Positions 1-9,134 of a stretch of DNA of 64,000 bases are shown in pieces. The DNA is taken from assembly GCF_900109645.1 (NCBI RefSeq), contig NZ_FOBG01000001.1, forward strand, positions 62,001 through 126,000, read 5' to 3'. The notes under the pieces are model-generated. The model saw nothing but the letters and a program-made list of their open reading frames with translations. It did not search any database and was not told the DNA's origin. Source of the DNA: Duganella sp. CF402 (GTDB taxonomy: Bacteria; Pseudomonadota; Gammaproteobacteria; Burkholderiales; Burkholderiaceae_D). A program made the translations under genes and the position numbers. Within the stretch, counting starts at the first letter, position 1, and the number at the start of each line of letters is the position of its first letter.

Positions 1-528
1 CAAATCCTCGGCCGAGACGCCGCCGGCCTTGCGCAGCGTCTGGTACCGGCCCAGCTTGACGCGGTTGGCTTGCAGGTCCAGCTCCAGCAGTTCAATGGCG
101 CTGACCAGTTGCTTGCGTTTCTGCTCCATCTCCAGGGTCAGCGCGAGGATGCGGTTTTCCTGCTGCGCCAGTTGTTCCTTGAGGCTGTCGATGGCGAGCT
201 GGATCGTGCGGTTGTCGAGCTCGAGCAGCAGCTCGTTGGCCTGCACTTGCTGGCCCAGCTTGGCGTGCACCTTGGCCACGCGCGTCTGGACCGGGCTCGA
301 CACGAGTTCCTCGTGCACCGGAATCACGATGCCGGAGGCGTTGATGGTATTGGCAATCTGCCCGACGCGCACGGTTGCAATGCTGACGCCGTTTGCGTCG
401 ACGCTGGGCGTGACGGCGCGATTGATGGCCCAGGCAGTGAGGCTGATTGTGGCCAAGAGGGCGGCCAACGCCATGACCGTCTTGCGGCGCCGGCGGGCAA
501 TGATGTGAGGGCTGATCGTTGTATCCAT
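1..528 (-). CDS. HlyD-family efflux periplasmic adaptor, N-terminal part
   Basis: The gene reads leftward and runs off the window; 176 codons are visible. Residues about 1-20 carry a basic stretch (IARRRRK), followed by one hydrophobic segment (about 19-35), as in membrane-anchored adaptor proteins. A biotinyl-lipoyl-like beta segment follows (NTINASGIVIPVHEE; VAKVHAKLGQQVQANELLLE), and then a long Glu/Gln/Lys-rich coiled-coil arm from about residue 110. This is the order in HlyD/MacA adaptors, which link an inner-membrane ABC or RND pump to an outer-membrane channel. The chosen start is the ATG just downstream of a sigma-54 promoter motif. The predicted transcript would begin at about that codon, so it may be leaderless or the true start may lie further in (Met 19). 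The pump genes should lie left of the window. Family is confident; substrate is unknown. Confidence 0.85.
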   Translation of the reverse strand, partial: MDTTISPHIIARRRRKTVMALAALLATISLTAWAINRAVTPSVDANGVSIATVRVGQIANTINASGIVIPVHEELVSSPVQTRVAKVHAKLGQQVQANELLLELDNRTIQLAIDSLKEQLAQQENRILALTLEMEQKRKQLVSAIELLELDLQANRVKLGRYQTLRKAGGVSAEDL

Positions 529-539
529 GCCACCGCTAG

Positions 540-555
540 TGCAAGCCCCGTGCCA
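540..555 (-). promoter_or_regulatory. sigma-54 (-24/-12) promoter of the HlyD gene
   Basis: On the minus strand the sequence is TGGCAC, five bases, then TTGCA, which matches the RpoN consensus TGGCAC-N5-TTGCW with GG and GC at the right spacing. Twelve bases beyond the -12 GC lies about position 529, next to the ATG at 528. A palindrome at 630-643, centred near -107, is placed where an enhancer-binding activator would sit. Confidence 0.7.
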
Positions 556-629
556 AGTAGCTAAGTCTGATAAATCAAAGACTTAAGATCCGCTGTGGCG
601 GGGTGGCTTGCCCGTCTCCGCGCACCACC

Positions 630-643
630 GTCCGGAACCGGAC
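630..643. promoter_or_regulatory. Palindrome, probable activator (bEBP) binding site
   Basis: GTCCGG-AA-CCGGAC is a perfect inverted repeat with a two-base centre, about 75-90 bases upstream of the sigma-54 promoter of the leftward HlyD gene. Sigma-54 activators bind such sites about 100 bases upstream. The rightward gene at 767 is also within reach. The role is inferred from position and symmetry only. Confidence 0.5.
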
Positions 644-766
644 ACTGGACCGCTAGCGCAGGCGCTTGCTCATGAGGGTGTAGCTGAGCTGTAGGAATTT
701 ACCAACAATTGATTTGTACCAATGTGTTAGGGTGATGTCCATTGCGCATCATGAAGTGGAGGAAGC

Positions 767-1552
767 ATGCCGCGTCTATGGATTGCCTTGCTGGGTCTGC
801 CATTGCTGGCCCACGCCGCCGACGAGAAGGACCAGATCGTCACCGACCGCCCCGATTTCGTTGAATCCAGCAATGTGGTCGGCGAAGGGCGATTTCAGAT
901 CGAAACCAGCTTCGCGCTCGAGCGCAACAAGGCCAACGGCGTGCGCGAGCGGACCTATTCCACCCCGACCCTGCTGCGCTTCGGCCTCAGCGACACGCTG
1001 GAAGCGCGCATCGAAACCGACGGCCGCATGCGGCTGGTGACCGATGATCTTGCCACCGGCAAGCGCCAGTCGGAAAACGGCTATGCCGATGTCTCGCTGG
1101 GCGTGAAGTGGCATGTGGCGGACGAGCAAGGCATGCGGCCCTCGCTGGGCGTGCTGGCCCATGTGGACCTCGACAGCGGCAGCGGCTCGTTCCGCGCGCC
1201 CGGCAAGGGCGGCTCGCTGCGCCTGGCCGCCGAATGGGAGTTGCCCAATGATTTCGGGCTGGGCGTGATGCCCGGCGTGGCCTGGCAGCGCAACGACAAT
1301 GGCGAGCGCTACACCAGCGGTATTTTCGGTATCGTGCTGGGCAAGGAGTGGAGCGAGCGCTGCCGTACCTTTATCGAATATTCGGCGCCGCAGATCGCCA
1401 GCGGCCGCAACGGCGGCTCGCTCAGCACCTTCGATATCGGCGGCGCCTACTTGCTGACCGATACCGTGCAGGTCGACACCGCCTTGTCGCGCGGACTGAA
1501 CCGGAACACCCCGGACTGGAGCTGGACCGTCGGCCTCTCCATCAAATTCTAG
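767..1552 (+). CDS. Outer-membrane transporter-like beta-barrel protein (phenol MetA-degradation family type)
   Basis: 261 residues. A short signal peptide (about residues 1-18, ending LLAHA|ADEK) is followed by the sequence DQIVTDRPDFVESSNVVGEGRFQIE and alternating beta strands ending in ...WSWTVGLSIKF, a typical outer-membrane barrel end with C-terminal Phe. The 'TDRPD...VG.GRFQIE' opening is characteristic of the family annotated as 'transporter' or MetA-pathway phenol degradation. The ATG is preceded by a good ribosome binding site (GGAGGAA, 758-764). The chemoreceptor at 1565 starts 12 bases downstream, so the two may be co-transcribed. The substrate cannot be told from the sequence. Confidence 0.7.
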   Translation: MPRLWIALLGLPLLAHAADEKDQIVTDRPDFVESSNVVGEGRFQIETSFALERNKANGVRERTYSTPTLLRFGLSDTLEARIETDGRMRLVTDDLATGKRQSENGYADVSLGVKWHVADEQGMRPSLGVLAHVDLDSGSGSFRAPGKGGSLRLAAEWELPNDFGLGVMPGVAWQRNDNGERYTSGIFGIVLGKEWSERCRTFIEYSAPQIASGRNGGSLSTFDIGGAYLLTDTVQVDTALSRGLNRNTPDWSWTVGLSIKF

Positions 1553-1564
1553 CCAGGAGACGCC

Positions 1565-3106
1565 ATGCGACTCACCATCCGGCAGCGCTTGTTGATGATG
1601 AACCTGGCGACCTTGCTGTTCGTCAGTCTGGTGGGGCTGGTGGGCTACTACGCGGTGCATGTGCTCGATGTGTCGATGGATGCGATCAGCGGCAACAGCG
1701 CGGCCATGAAGGACCAGCTGCAGGCCGACCAGGCCCACGACGCGCTGCGTGCCGATGTGCTGGCCGCGCGCCTGGCGGCCGAGAAAAACGATCCGGCCGA
1801 GCTCAAGCAGGTGCGCGACGATACGGCCGAACACATCGCGCTGTTCCGCAAGCTGATCAAGGAGATGGACGCCGCCGGCGCCGAGGGCGAGGTCAAGCAG
1901 GCGATCGACAAGGTGCGGCCGGACGTGGACCGCTACCTGAAAAGCGCCGAGCAAATGGTCGAGCTGTCGCTGCGCGATCCACCGGCGGCGCAGGCCAGGT
2001 TCGCCGACTTCATGGACAGCTTCCGCGTGCTGGAAAAAAGCATGGCCGCGCTGAGCGACCTGATCGAACATGACTCGGAAGCCACCAAGGAAGTCGGCGA
2101 CGAGGCGGTGGTCAAGTCGCGCATCCACATCATCGGTTTCGGGCTGCTGGCAGTGGTGGTGTCGCTGGTGGTGGGGCAGTTGATGTCGCGCGCCATCCTG
2201 CGGCCGCTGGAAGAGGCGGTCGGCTTTGCTGCGCGCGTGGCCCAGGGCGATTTGTCGGTGCCACTGACGGTGGCCGGCGACGACGTCACCGAAACCGGCC
2301 AGCTCAAGCGCGCCTTGCGCGACATGAACGACAGCCTGCACCGCATCGTCAGCGAAGTGCGCAGCGGCACCGACGCGATTGCGATGGCCTCGGGCGAGAT
2401 CGCCACCGGCAATATGGACCTGTCCGCGCGCACCGAGGCGCAAGCCAGCTCGCTGGAAGAGACGGCGTCCTCGATGGAGGAAATGACCTCGGCGGTGCGG
2501 CAGAATTCCAGCAATGCGGGCGAGGCCAACCAGCTGGCGTCCTCGGCCGCGCAAGTGGCCACGCGCGGCGGCGCCGTGATGGCGCAGGTGGTGGAGACGA
2601 TGGGCGCCATCCACAGCTCGTCGCAAAAGGTGGTCGACATCATTGCGGTGATTGAAGGGATCGCGTTCCAGACCAATATCCTGGCGCTGAATGCGGCGGT
2701 GGAGGCGGCCCGTGCCGGCGAGCAGGGGCGCGGCTTTGCCGTGGTGGCGTCGGAAGTGCGGGTGCTGGCGCAGCGCGCCGATGCGGCCGCCAAGGAAGTG
2801 CGGCAGCTGATTGAAGCGTCGGCGACGCAGGTGGGCGAGGGCAGCGCGCTGGTCGATCAGGCCGGCGGGACGATGGCGGAAATCGTCACCGGCATCCAGC
2901 GCGTGACCGCCATCGTCGGCGAAATCGCCTCGGCCAGCCGCGAGCAGGAACTGGGCATCGACCAGATGAACCAGGCCATCGTCACCATCGACAGCGCCAC
3001 CCAGCAGAATGCCGCGCTGGTGGAGGAAGCCGCTGCCGCCGCCGGCGCCCTGCAGGAACAGGCCGCGCGGCTGGCGGAAGCGGTCAAGGTGTTCCGGCTG
3101 GCTTAG
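1565..3106 (+). CDS. Methyl-accepting chemotaxis protein
   Basis: 513 residues. The order is a transmembrane segment at about 9-29, a four-helix-bundle type periplasmic domain to about 180, a second transmembrane segment ([19 protein letters not shown]), a HAMP domain, and the cytoplasmic signalling coiled coil. The conserved hairpin tip is present ([20 protein letters not shown], then [14 protein letters not shown]). It should bind CheW/CheA and bias flagellar rotation. There is no CheR/CheB-tethering C-terminal pentapeptide. It follows the outer-membrane protein by 12 bases. Its stop codon overlaps the stop of the opposing chemoreceptor (3103-4764). The ligand is unknown. Confidence 0.95.
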   Translation: MRLTIRQRLLMMNLATLLFVSLVGLVGYYAVHVLDVSMDAISGNSAAMKDQLQADQAHDALRADVLAARLAAEKNDPAELKQVRDDTAEHIALFRKLIKEMDAAGAEGEVKQAIDKVRPDVDRYLKSAEQMVELSLRDPPAAQARFADFMDSFRVLEKSMAALSDLIEHDSEATKEVGDEAVVKSRIHIIGFGLLAVVVSLVVGQLMSRAILRPLEEAVGFAARVAQGDLSVPLTVAGDDVTETGQLKRALRDMNDSLHRIVSEVRSGTDAIAMASGEIATGNMDLSARTEAQASSLEETASSMEEMTSAVRQNSSNAGEANQLASSAAQVATRGGAVMAQVVETMGAIHSSSQKVVDIIAVIEGIAFQTNILALNAAVEAARAGEQGRGFAVVASEVRVLAQRADAAAKEVRQLIEASATQVGEGSALVDQAGGTMAEIVTGIQRVTAIVGEIASASREQELGIDQMNQAIVTIDSATQQNAALVEEAAAAAGALQEQAARLAEAVKVFRLA

Positions 3107-4764
3107 GCAGCGGCCAGGCGGTGATTGCCGCGCGCGGCGACCAGCGACAGCTGCGGTTTCTTGCGCTGGCTGGTCATGCTGGCGTTGTGGGCGCCGGCGT
3201 GGGCCGGACCGGATGCCAGCTTGAACACGCCCACCAGCTGCACCAGATGCTGCGCCTGATCCTGCTGGGCTTCCGCTGCGGCGGCCGCTTCTTCCACCAG
3301 CGCGGCGTTCTGCTGCGTCACGGTGTCCATCTCGGCAATCGCGTGGTTGATCTGTTCGATACCGGCTTCCTGTTCGTGGTTGGCGGTGCTGATCTCGCTC
3401 ATGATGGCGGTGACCGACTGCACGGCCGCCACAATGCGCTCCATCGTGGCGCCGGCTTCGCCCACCAGCTGGGTGCCTGCGCCGACCTTGCCGACCGAAT
3501 CATCGATCAGTTTTTTGATCTCCTTGGCTGCCTCGGCCGAACGCTGCGCCAGCGTGCGCACTTCGGTTGCCACCACCGCGAAACCACGGCCTTGTTCGCC
3601 GGCGCGCGCCGCTTCCACCGCTGCGTTCAGCGCCAGGATGTTGGTCTGGAACGCGATGCCGTCGATGACGCCGATGATGTCCACGATTTTCTTGGCCGAC
3701 TCGTTGATCGCCTCCATCGTCTCCACCACATTGGCCACCACCGCGCCGCCCTCGACCGCGATCTGCGAGGCGTTCTGCGCCAGCGTGTTGGCCTGGCGCG
3801 TGTTCTCGGTGTTTTGCTTGACGGTCGCGGTCAGTTCTTCCATCGAGGAGGCAGTCTCTTCCAGCGAACCGGCCTGCTGCTCGGTGCGCGAGGACAGGTC
3901 CATATTGCCGGAAGCGATTTCAGTTGCCGCCGTGACGATGGAATCGGCGCCGCTGCGTACCTGCCCAACGATCTCGGCCAGGCTGTCGCGCATGCCCTGG
4001 ATGGCAAACAGCAGGCTGCGCTGGTCGCCTTGGCGCAGCGCAATCGGCGCTGCCAGGTCGCCGCCGGCAATCTGGCGCGCAATGGCGGCCACCTCGCCCG
4101 GCTCGCCGCCCAGCTGCGACAACAACTGGCGTGAAATCAGCCAGGCCAGCACCGCACCCAGCGCGATGGACAGCATGCCGAGCCCGAGCGCCACGTTGCG
4201 CGATTGGTGGTAGGTGGCCTCGGCCTCGGCGCGGGCCCGCTCCATGTTTTCGCTCTGGTGCGCGATCAGGGCGTCGATGGCGTCCATGTAGGCCAGTTGC
4301 AGGGCGCGCATCTTGCCCAGCATTTCATTGACGGCGCCGTCGATGTCGCCCTCGCGGCGCAGGCGCATCACCTCGTCCAGCGACGCGTTGAACGGCGTGC
4401 GCGCGGCTTGCACCGCGTTGAACAATTCCTGCCCTTTGCCGGACTGGACCATTTCATCCAGCTTTTTCATGGACGCATCGTTTTCCTTGCGCTTTTCCAT
4501 GATGGTGGCCAGTTCCCTGGCGGCCTTGGCGTCGTCGCGGATCAGCAGCGCGTTGCGCAGCGAGCGGGCGATCTTGTTGTTGTGGTTCATGATCTGCTGC
4601 GCCTGCTGCACCTTCGGATACGTGACGGTCACGATTTCGTTGGTGTTGTCAGCCAGCTCGGCCTGGCTGTAGATGCTCAGGGCGATGGTGATCGCCAGCA
4701 TCAGCAACACTGCGCCAAAGCCCAGTCCCAGACGGACGCCTACTTTGAGGTTGTTGAGTTTCAT
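3103..4764 (-). CDS. Methyl-accepting chemotaxis protein (4HB sensor)
   Basis: 553 residues from the ATG at 4764 ([19 protein letters not shown]). The frame stays open upstream, but this start matches the usual N-terminus of Tar-like receptors in the family. It has a transmembrane segment at about 11-31, a four-helix-bundle periplasmic domain with [20 protein letters not shown], a second transmembrane segment ([19 protein letters not shown]), HAMP, and a signalling hairpin ([20 protein letters not shown]). The C-terminal tail is Gln/Arg/Lys-rich without a NWETF-type tether. The gene converges with the receptor at 1565; their stop codons share bases 3104-3105 in the string TTAG, leaving no room for a terminator between them. 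Confidence 0.95.
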   Translation of the reverse strand: MKLNNLKVGVRLGLGFGAVLLMLAITIALSIYSQAELADNTNEIVTVTYPKVQQAQQIMNHNNKIARSLRNALLIRDDAKAARELATIMEKRKENDASMKKLDEMVQSGKGQELFNAVQAARTPFNASLDEVMRLRREGDIDGAVNEMLGKMRALQLAYMDAIDALIAHQSENMERARAEAEATYHQSRNVALGLGMLSIALGAVLAWLISRQLLSQLGGEPGEVAAIARQIAGGDLAAPIALRQGDQRSLLFAIQGMRDSLAEIVGQVRSGADSIVTAATEIASGNMDLSSRTEQQAGSLEETASSMEELTATVKQNTENTRQANTLAQNASQIAVEGGAVVANVVETMEAINESAKKIVDIIGVIDGIAFQTNILALNAAVEAARAGEQGRGFAVVATEVRTLAQRSAEAAKEIKKLIDDSVGKVGAGTQLVGEAGATMERIVAAVQSVTAIMSEISTANHEQEAGIEQINHAIAEMDTVTQQNAALVEEAAAAAEAQQDQAQHLVQLVGVFKLASGPAHAGAHNASMTSQRKKPQLSLVAARGNHRLAAA

Positions 4765-5004
4765 GATGATATTCCGTTTGTCGAGGTTGACTCGCGTTCC
4801 GGGCGGAACGTTGGCGGGAATAAGGCCATTGAGAAAGAGGGCGATCGCGGGAATTTGGCGATCAGAACTGCGGTGAATTGTCACCAATATACACGGATGA
4901 TTCCCGCAAGGCAATAAAAATCATAAATTTGAAAGTGTGACATGGTATCGATTCCATTACACTTGGCTTTCTGTTCACTTTTGCCCAGGAATTGGTGGAG
5001 ACCC

Positions 5005-6180
5005 ATGACGACAACAAATACTTCCCGGCTGGACGTGATCGATGCGCTACGTGGCTTTGCCATCGTGTCGATCATGCTGCTGCACAACATCGAGCACTTT
5101 GACTTTTATTTCCTGCCCGCCGGCTTGCCGGCCTGGCTGGTGGCGGTCGACAAGATCATCTGGGACAGCCTGTTCTTCTTGTTTGGCGGCAAGTCGTACC
5201 TGATCTTTGCCTTCTTGTTTGGCATGACTTTCTACATCCAGTACCACAACCGGGAAGTGCGCGGCGAAGATTTCCGAGCCCGTTTTGCCTGGCGGCTGGT
5301 GTTGCTGCTGGGTTTTGGCATGCTCAATTCCATGTTTTATCACGGCGATATCCTGAGTATTTACGCAGTGCTGGGATTGTCCCTGATTCCGGTGGCGCGT
5401 TTAAGCAGCCGCTGGGTATTGGCGATCGCGGTCGTGTTATTGCTGCAGCCGTATGCGTGGATTGAGGTTATCCAGGCTTTGCCGGATCCGAATCGCAAAC
5501 TGGGCGATCCGGCTTCGTGGGCTTATTTCGGCATCGCCAATAAATATTTCGCTGACGGTTCGGCCACGCAGGTTTGGTGGGGCAATCTCACCAATGGCAA
5601 AATCGGCGTGATTCGCTGGAGCTGGGAAAATGGTCGGATATTCCAGATTCCCGCTTTATTTATGCTGGGCATGCTGGCTGGCCGCAAAGGCGTATTCAAG
5701 GAAGGTAATCACGCATTCTGGCGCAAGACATTGATTTGCGCCGGGCTGGCATTTATTCCGTTATATGTTCTGAAAACCTGGCCGGAAGCATGGAGTATTG
5801 GACAGGCAGTTGGCCGCCCATTACAGACGATTGTCATGACATGGTCGAATATGGCATTCATGCTGGTATTGGTGTCGAGTTTCTGCTTGCTGTTTTATTC
5901 TCATCGCTGGCTGGAATTTTTCTCGCCGCTGGGCCGCATGAGTTTAACCAGCTACGTGGTGCAGTCGGTTGTCGGTACCTCGATTTATTATGGCTTTGGT
6001 CTCGGCATGTATAAATATTCCGGGCCGAGCGTGGCGCTGGCGATCGGCGTGGTGCTGGCCTTGCTGCAACGCCAGTTCAGCGTGTGGTGGCTGGCCCGGC
6101 ATTCGCAGGGACCGCTTGAAACCTTGTGGCATAAACTGACCTGGTTGCGCGCCACGCCGTTGGTGCGTGCTAAAAATTAG
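5005..6180 (+). CDS. DUF418 (YeiB-like) integral membrane protein
   Basis: 391 residues. The start is the ATG at 5005, preceded by GGTGGAG; the frame extends further upstream but the family N-terminus (RLDVIDALRGFAIVSIMLLHN) fits this start. Around ten hydrophobic segments are visible. The N-terminal 'R.D.ID.LRG.A...ML..N' motif and C-terminal '..PLGRMSLTSYVVQS' motif are the two halves of the YeiB/DUF418 family, which is related to membrane acyltransferases. The function of this family is not established. A strong terminator follows at 6213. The gene has somewhat more A+T in its second half than the flanking genes. Confidence 0.88.
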   Translation: MTTTNTSRLDVIDALRGFAIVSIMLLHNIEHFDFYFLPAGLPAWLVAVDKIIWDSLFFLFGGKSYLIFAFLFGMTFYIQYHNREVRGEDFRARFAWRLVLLLGFGMLNSMFYHGDILSIYAVLGLSLIPVARLSSRWVLAIAVVLLLQPYAWIEVIQALPDPNRKLGDPASWAYFGIANKYFADGSATQVWWGNLTNGKIGVIRWSWENGRIFQIPALFMLGMLAGRKGVFKEGNHAFWRKTLICAGLAFIPLYVLKTWPEAWSIGQAVGRPLQTIVMTWSNMAFMLVLVSSFCLLFYSHRWLEFFSPLGRMSLTSYVVQSVVGTSIYYGFGLGMYKYSGPSVALAIGVVLALLQRQFSVWWLARHSQGPLETLWHKLTWLRATPLVRAKN

Positions 6181-6212
6181 CTTGATTACACCAAAAATCA
6201 GCATGTGAAGGG

Positions 6213-6245
6213 CGGCCGGCCGCGATGCCGGCCGTTGCTTTTTAT
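6213..6245 (+). terminator. Rho-independent terminator after the DUF418 gene
   Basis: CGGCCGGC (6213-6220), loop CGCGAT, GCCGGCCG (6227-6234), then a T-rich run TTGCTTTTT. It lies in the 61-base gap between the convergent DUF418 and YigZ genes. It has a T-run on the + strand only. Confidence 0.8.
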
Positions 6246-6838
6246 TCGTCGTCGGGAGTAATCCAGAGAATGCGGCCGTGGCCGGATTCATTCAGGCGGG
6301 TGATCAGCGCTTCAGCCGCGCTATCGGCCAGGTTGAATTCAAACTGCACATTATCTGCGTGCTGCACATTATTCAGGGCGGCGCCGGCCATTTCAATTTC
6401 TCGCCGTACCAACCCTTCCATCGCATAAGGCGCGCTGCAAATGAGAAAGCGCTGTTTGATAATCGCGATTTTCTCGGCTTTTAATAAAGCCTGCGCCACG
6501 CTATCGGTATAAGCGCGCACTAGACCGCCTGCGCCTAATTTAACGCCGCCAAAATACCGAACCACCGTGGCCAGTACGCCTTCTAAATCCTGATGGCGTA
6601 AAACATCGAGCATGGGACGGCCGGCGGTGCCGCTAGGTTCGCCGTCGTCTACCGCCGCTGATTGGCCGCCCGCTAATAATGCCCAGCAAACGTGAGCGGC
6701 GCCTGGGTGCTGCTCCCATAATTCAGCAACGATTTTCTGCGCACTGGCACGATCCGCCATTGGCTGGACGCAGGCGATAAAACGGCTTTTTTTAATCAGC
6801 AATTCATGGTGAACTGCAGTATCGATGGTTTGCGGCAT
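6242..6838 (-). CDS. yigZ: YigZ/IMPACT family protein
   Basis: 198 residues. The N-terminal UPF0029/IMPACT domain is clear: KKSRFIACVQ, then DDGEPSGTAGRPMLDVL and VVRYFGGVKLGAGGLVRAY, the two most conserved family blocks. A smaller C-terminal ferredoxin-like DUF1949 domain follows. The E. coli relative is about the same length. The molecular role in bacteria is poorly defined; eukaryotic IMPACT inhibits GCN2 activation. The gene is divergent from the Suv3-like helicase, with 42 bases between the start codons, so both promoters must lie in that short gap. Confidence 0.9.
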   Translation of the reverse strand: MPQTIDTAVHHELLIKKSRFIACVQPMADRASAQKIVAELWEQHPGAAHVCWALLAGGQSAAVDDGEPSGTAGRPMLDVLRHQDLEGVLATVVRYFGGVKLGAGGLVRAYTDSVAQALLKAEKIAIIKQRFLICSAPYAMEGLVRREIEMAGAALNNVQHADNVQFEFNLADSAAEALITRLNESGHGRILWITPDDE

Positions 6839-6868
6839 GATGGCGGTACGTTGGGAGGTGCGTCATTA

Positions 6869-6874
6869 TATAAT
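6869..6874 (+). promoter_or_regulatory. Consensus -10 box next to the helicase start
   Basis: TATAAT lies six bases before the ATG at 6881. Transcription from it would start at about the A of the ATG, giving a leaderless message. There is no Shine-Dalgarno sequence before this ATG, which agrees. No good -35 box is found at 16-18 bases. Confidence 0.45.
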
Positions 6875-6880
6875 CAAGCC

Positions 6881-8863
6881 ATGAAAGCCTATTCCCCCTC
6901 CGCCCCAGCCTCCGACGCCGACTTCGATAACGGAGAAGACGATCAATTAGTGCATCATCTCGGCCTGGCGGAGCAGGGCGTTTCGCTGTCCCGCCTGGAA
7001 GGCCGGGTATTTTTGCGCATTACCGGCGTGGTCGATTACGCCGGCCGCCGCGTGCCTTACGACCTGGTGCCGACGCAAGGCGTGCTGGCCAAGCCCTCCA
7101 AGTGGCGCAAGATGGACATGGACACCCGCGCCAGCCTGCTGCGCGAGCGTGCCAGCCAGGCGGTGATCGACGAACTGCACCAGCACGTCAGCGCCTTCGT
7201 GCAGGAGTTGGCCGACGCCTGCGACGATTGCGATATGGACGCCGAGCCCTTCCTCAACGCGCTCAGCGACATGCAGATTTCCGAGCCGGCCGGGCAGGTA
7301 TTTGATCGCATCCGCCAGCGCCTGGAGCACGCGGTCGAGCGCGACATGGAGGAACAGCACGCCGAACGCACGCGCCAGAGCATCAATCTGGCCGAGTACC
7401 CGGCCTCGTTCGAGGTGGCGCGGCGGATGAAGCGCAAGTTTATTGCTGTGCTGGGACCGACCAATTCCGGCAAGACCCATCAGGCGATGGAAGCGCTGGG
7501 CAAGGCGCCGAGCGGCGTCTATCTCGCGCCGCTGCGTCTGCTAGCGCTGGAAAACTACGAGCGCTTGCAGGAAATGCAACAGCATGGCAAGCCGCTCAAG
7601 GTCAGCCTGGTCACCGGCGAAGAGCGCCGGCTGGCGCCGGGCGCGACCCACGTGGCCAGCACGGTGGAAATGCTGGATACGCACACCCCGGTCGATGTGG
7701 CCGTGATCGACGAGATCCAGATGCTCGCCGACCGCGACCGTGGCGCCGCCTGGACCGCCGCCGTGTGCGGCGCGCCGGCCAAGGTGGTGTATCTGGTCGG
7801 GGCCCCGGAAGCGCGGCGCGCGATCGAAGTGCTGGCCGCGCGTCTCGACTGCGAACTGGAAGTGCACCTGCTCAAGCGCAAGGGCCCGCTTTCGATGGAG
7901 CCGACCGCCGTGCGCAAACTGAGCAACCTGCGCCGTGGCGACGCCGTGATCTGCTTCTCGCGCCGCGAAGTGCTGATGTGGCGCGACATGGTGACCGAGA
8001 TCGGGCTGTCGGTGGCCACCGTTTACGGCAACCTGTCGCCGGAAGTGCGGCGCGCCCAGGCCCAGCGCTTCCGCGACGGCGCCGCCGACGTGGTGGTGGG
8101 CACCGACGCCATCGCGATGGGCCTGAACATGCCGATCGCGCGGGTGGTGATGACCACCAGCGTCAAGTACAACGGCTATGAAGAGGAAGAGATTCCGGCC
8201 GCGCTGGCGCGCCAGATCGCCGGCCGGGCAGGGCGCTACGGCGTGCACGAGGAAGGCCTGGTGGCCGGCTACGACAACGAGACCCACAACGTGATGCGCT
8301 CGCTGCTGCGCGAGAAACCGGTGCCGCTGAAAACCACCGGCTTCGCGGTGGCGCCCACGCTCGAGCATTTGCACCGCATCTCCTCGGTCACGCACGAGCA
8401 GGCGCTGGCCAAGTTGCTCAAGCGTTTCGTGCACAACATCGACGTGCCGGACGGCTTCTTCTACCCGCGCATCACCGAAGATCAGTTCGAGCGCGCGGCC
8501 TGGCTCGACACGCTGGAATTGACGGTGGCGGAAAAGTTTGCGCTATCGCTGGTGCCGATCTCGTCCAAGGTGCCGTCGCTGCAGAATGCGTGGGAAAGCT
8601 GGGCCAAAGCGCTGGCACACAAGAAAATCACCGAGCTGCGGCCGAATGACCGCCCGCTGCACTACCTGAACCTGCAGGAAGTGGAAGACGCCTGCCGCCT
8701 TTACTCGGCCTACGCCTGGCTGGCCTACCGCCAGCCCGAATACTTCCCGGACACCGAACTGGCGCAGCGCCTTTCGCGCGAAGCGTCGGAGCGGGTGGAC
8801 GCCATCCTGCAAGACCAGAACTCCGCCGCCCGCAAACGCCAACCGCGCAAATTCCGCCGCTAA
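6881..8863 (+). CDS. Suv3-like DExH RNA helicase
   Basis: 660 residues from the ATG at 6881. After an N-terminal region of about 180 residues comes the helicase core: Walker A GPTNSGKTHQA, motif Ia APLRLLALENYERL, TGEER, DEIQM in place of DEAD/DEAH, then domain 2 with VVVGTDAIAMGLNMPI and QIAGRAGRYG (motif VI). The 'GPTNSGKT' and 'APLRLLA.E' forms are signatures of the Suv3 subfamily, whose mitochondrial members unwind RNA for degradation. The C-terminal part (VSS.VP.L...W) matches the Suv3 C-terminal region. A basic tail (RKRQPRKFRR) ends the protein. A strong terminator follows. Ligand and RNA partners in bacteria are not known. Confidence 0.85.
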   Translation: MKAYSPSAPASDADFDNGEDDQLVHHLGLAEQGVSLSRLEGRVFLRITGVVDYAGRRVPYDLVPTQGVLAKPSKWRKMDMDTRASLLRERASQAVIDELHQHVSAFVQELADACDDCDMDAEPFLNALSDMQISEPAGQVFDRIRQRLEHAVERDMEEQHAERTRQSINLAEYPASFEVARRMKRKFIAVLGPTNSGKTHQAMEALGKAPSGVYLAPLRLLALENYERLQEMQQHGKPLKVSLVTGEERRLAPGATHVASTVEMLDTHTPVDVAVIDEIQMLADRDRGAAWTAAVCGAPAKVVYLVGAPEARRAIEVLAARLDCELEVHLLKRKGPLSMEPTAVRKLSNLRRGDAVICFSRREVLMWRDMVTEIGLSVATVYGNLSPEVRRAQAQRFRDGAADVVVGTDAIAMGLNMPIARVVMTTSVKYNGYEEEEIPAALARQIAGRAGRYGVHEEGLVAGYDNETHNVMRSLLREKPVPLKTTGFAVAPTLEHLHRISSVTHEQALAKLLKRFVHNIDVPDGFFYPRITEDQFERAAWLDTLELTVAEKFALSLVPISSKVPSLQNAWESWAKALAHKKITELRPNDRPLHYLNLQEVEDACRLYSAYAWLAYRQPEYFPDTELAQRLSREASERVDAILQDQNSAARKRQPRKFRR

Positions 8864-8867
8864 AAAC

Positions 8868-8899
8868 AAAAACGCCAACCGGTGAAGGTTGGCGTTTTT
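8868..8899. terminator. Bidirectional terminator between helicase and tRNA-Lys
   Basis: AACGCCAACC (8871-8880), loop GGTGAA, GGTTGGCGTT (8887-8896), with a T-run on both strands (A-run before, T-run after). It can end the rightward helicase transcript and the leftward tRNA-Lys transcript. Confidence 0.9.
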
Positions 8900-8908
8900 G
8901 ATGAAGCT

Positions 8909-8984
8909 TGGTAGGCCGTGCGGGATTCGAACCTGCGACCAACGGATTAAAAGTCCGCTGCTCTACCAGCTGAGCTAACGACCC
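8909..8984 (-). tRNA. tRNA-Lys (anticodon TTT)
   Basis: 76 bases including the encoded CCA (TGG at 8909-8911 on the + strand). Read on the minus strand it starts GGGTCGTTAGCTCAGC, has the anticodon loop CTTTTAA and the T-arm GGTTCGAATCC. The acceptor stem pairs GGGTCGT with ACGGCCT, with one G-T pair at the end. It is identical in sequence to the two copies at 19157 and 19261. Confidence 0.97.
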
Positions 8985-9134
8985 AAGGGCCAGCATTGTA
9001 ACGGCCCGTCCCGGAAAATTCAAGAGGGTAGTTTGCATACGTGCGCCACTTGAGGGGCAACCTCGGCTATCATATCGCCCTGCCGCTAACAACTGTGGGT
9101 TTGGCGACAGGAAATTGCTCAGTTAGGAATTTTA

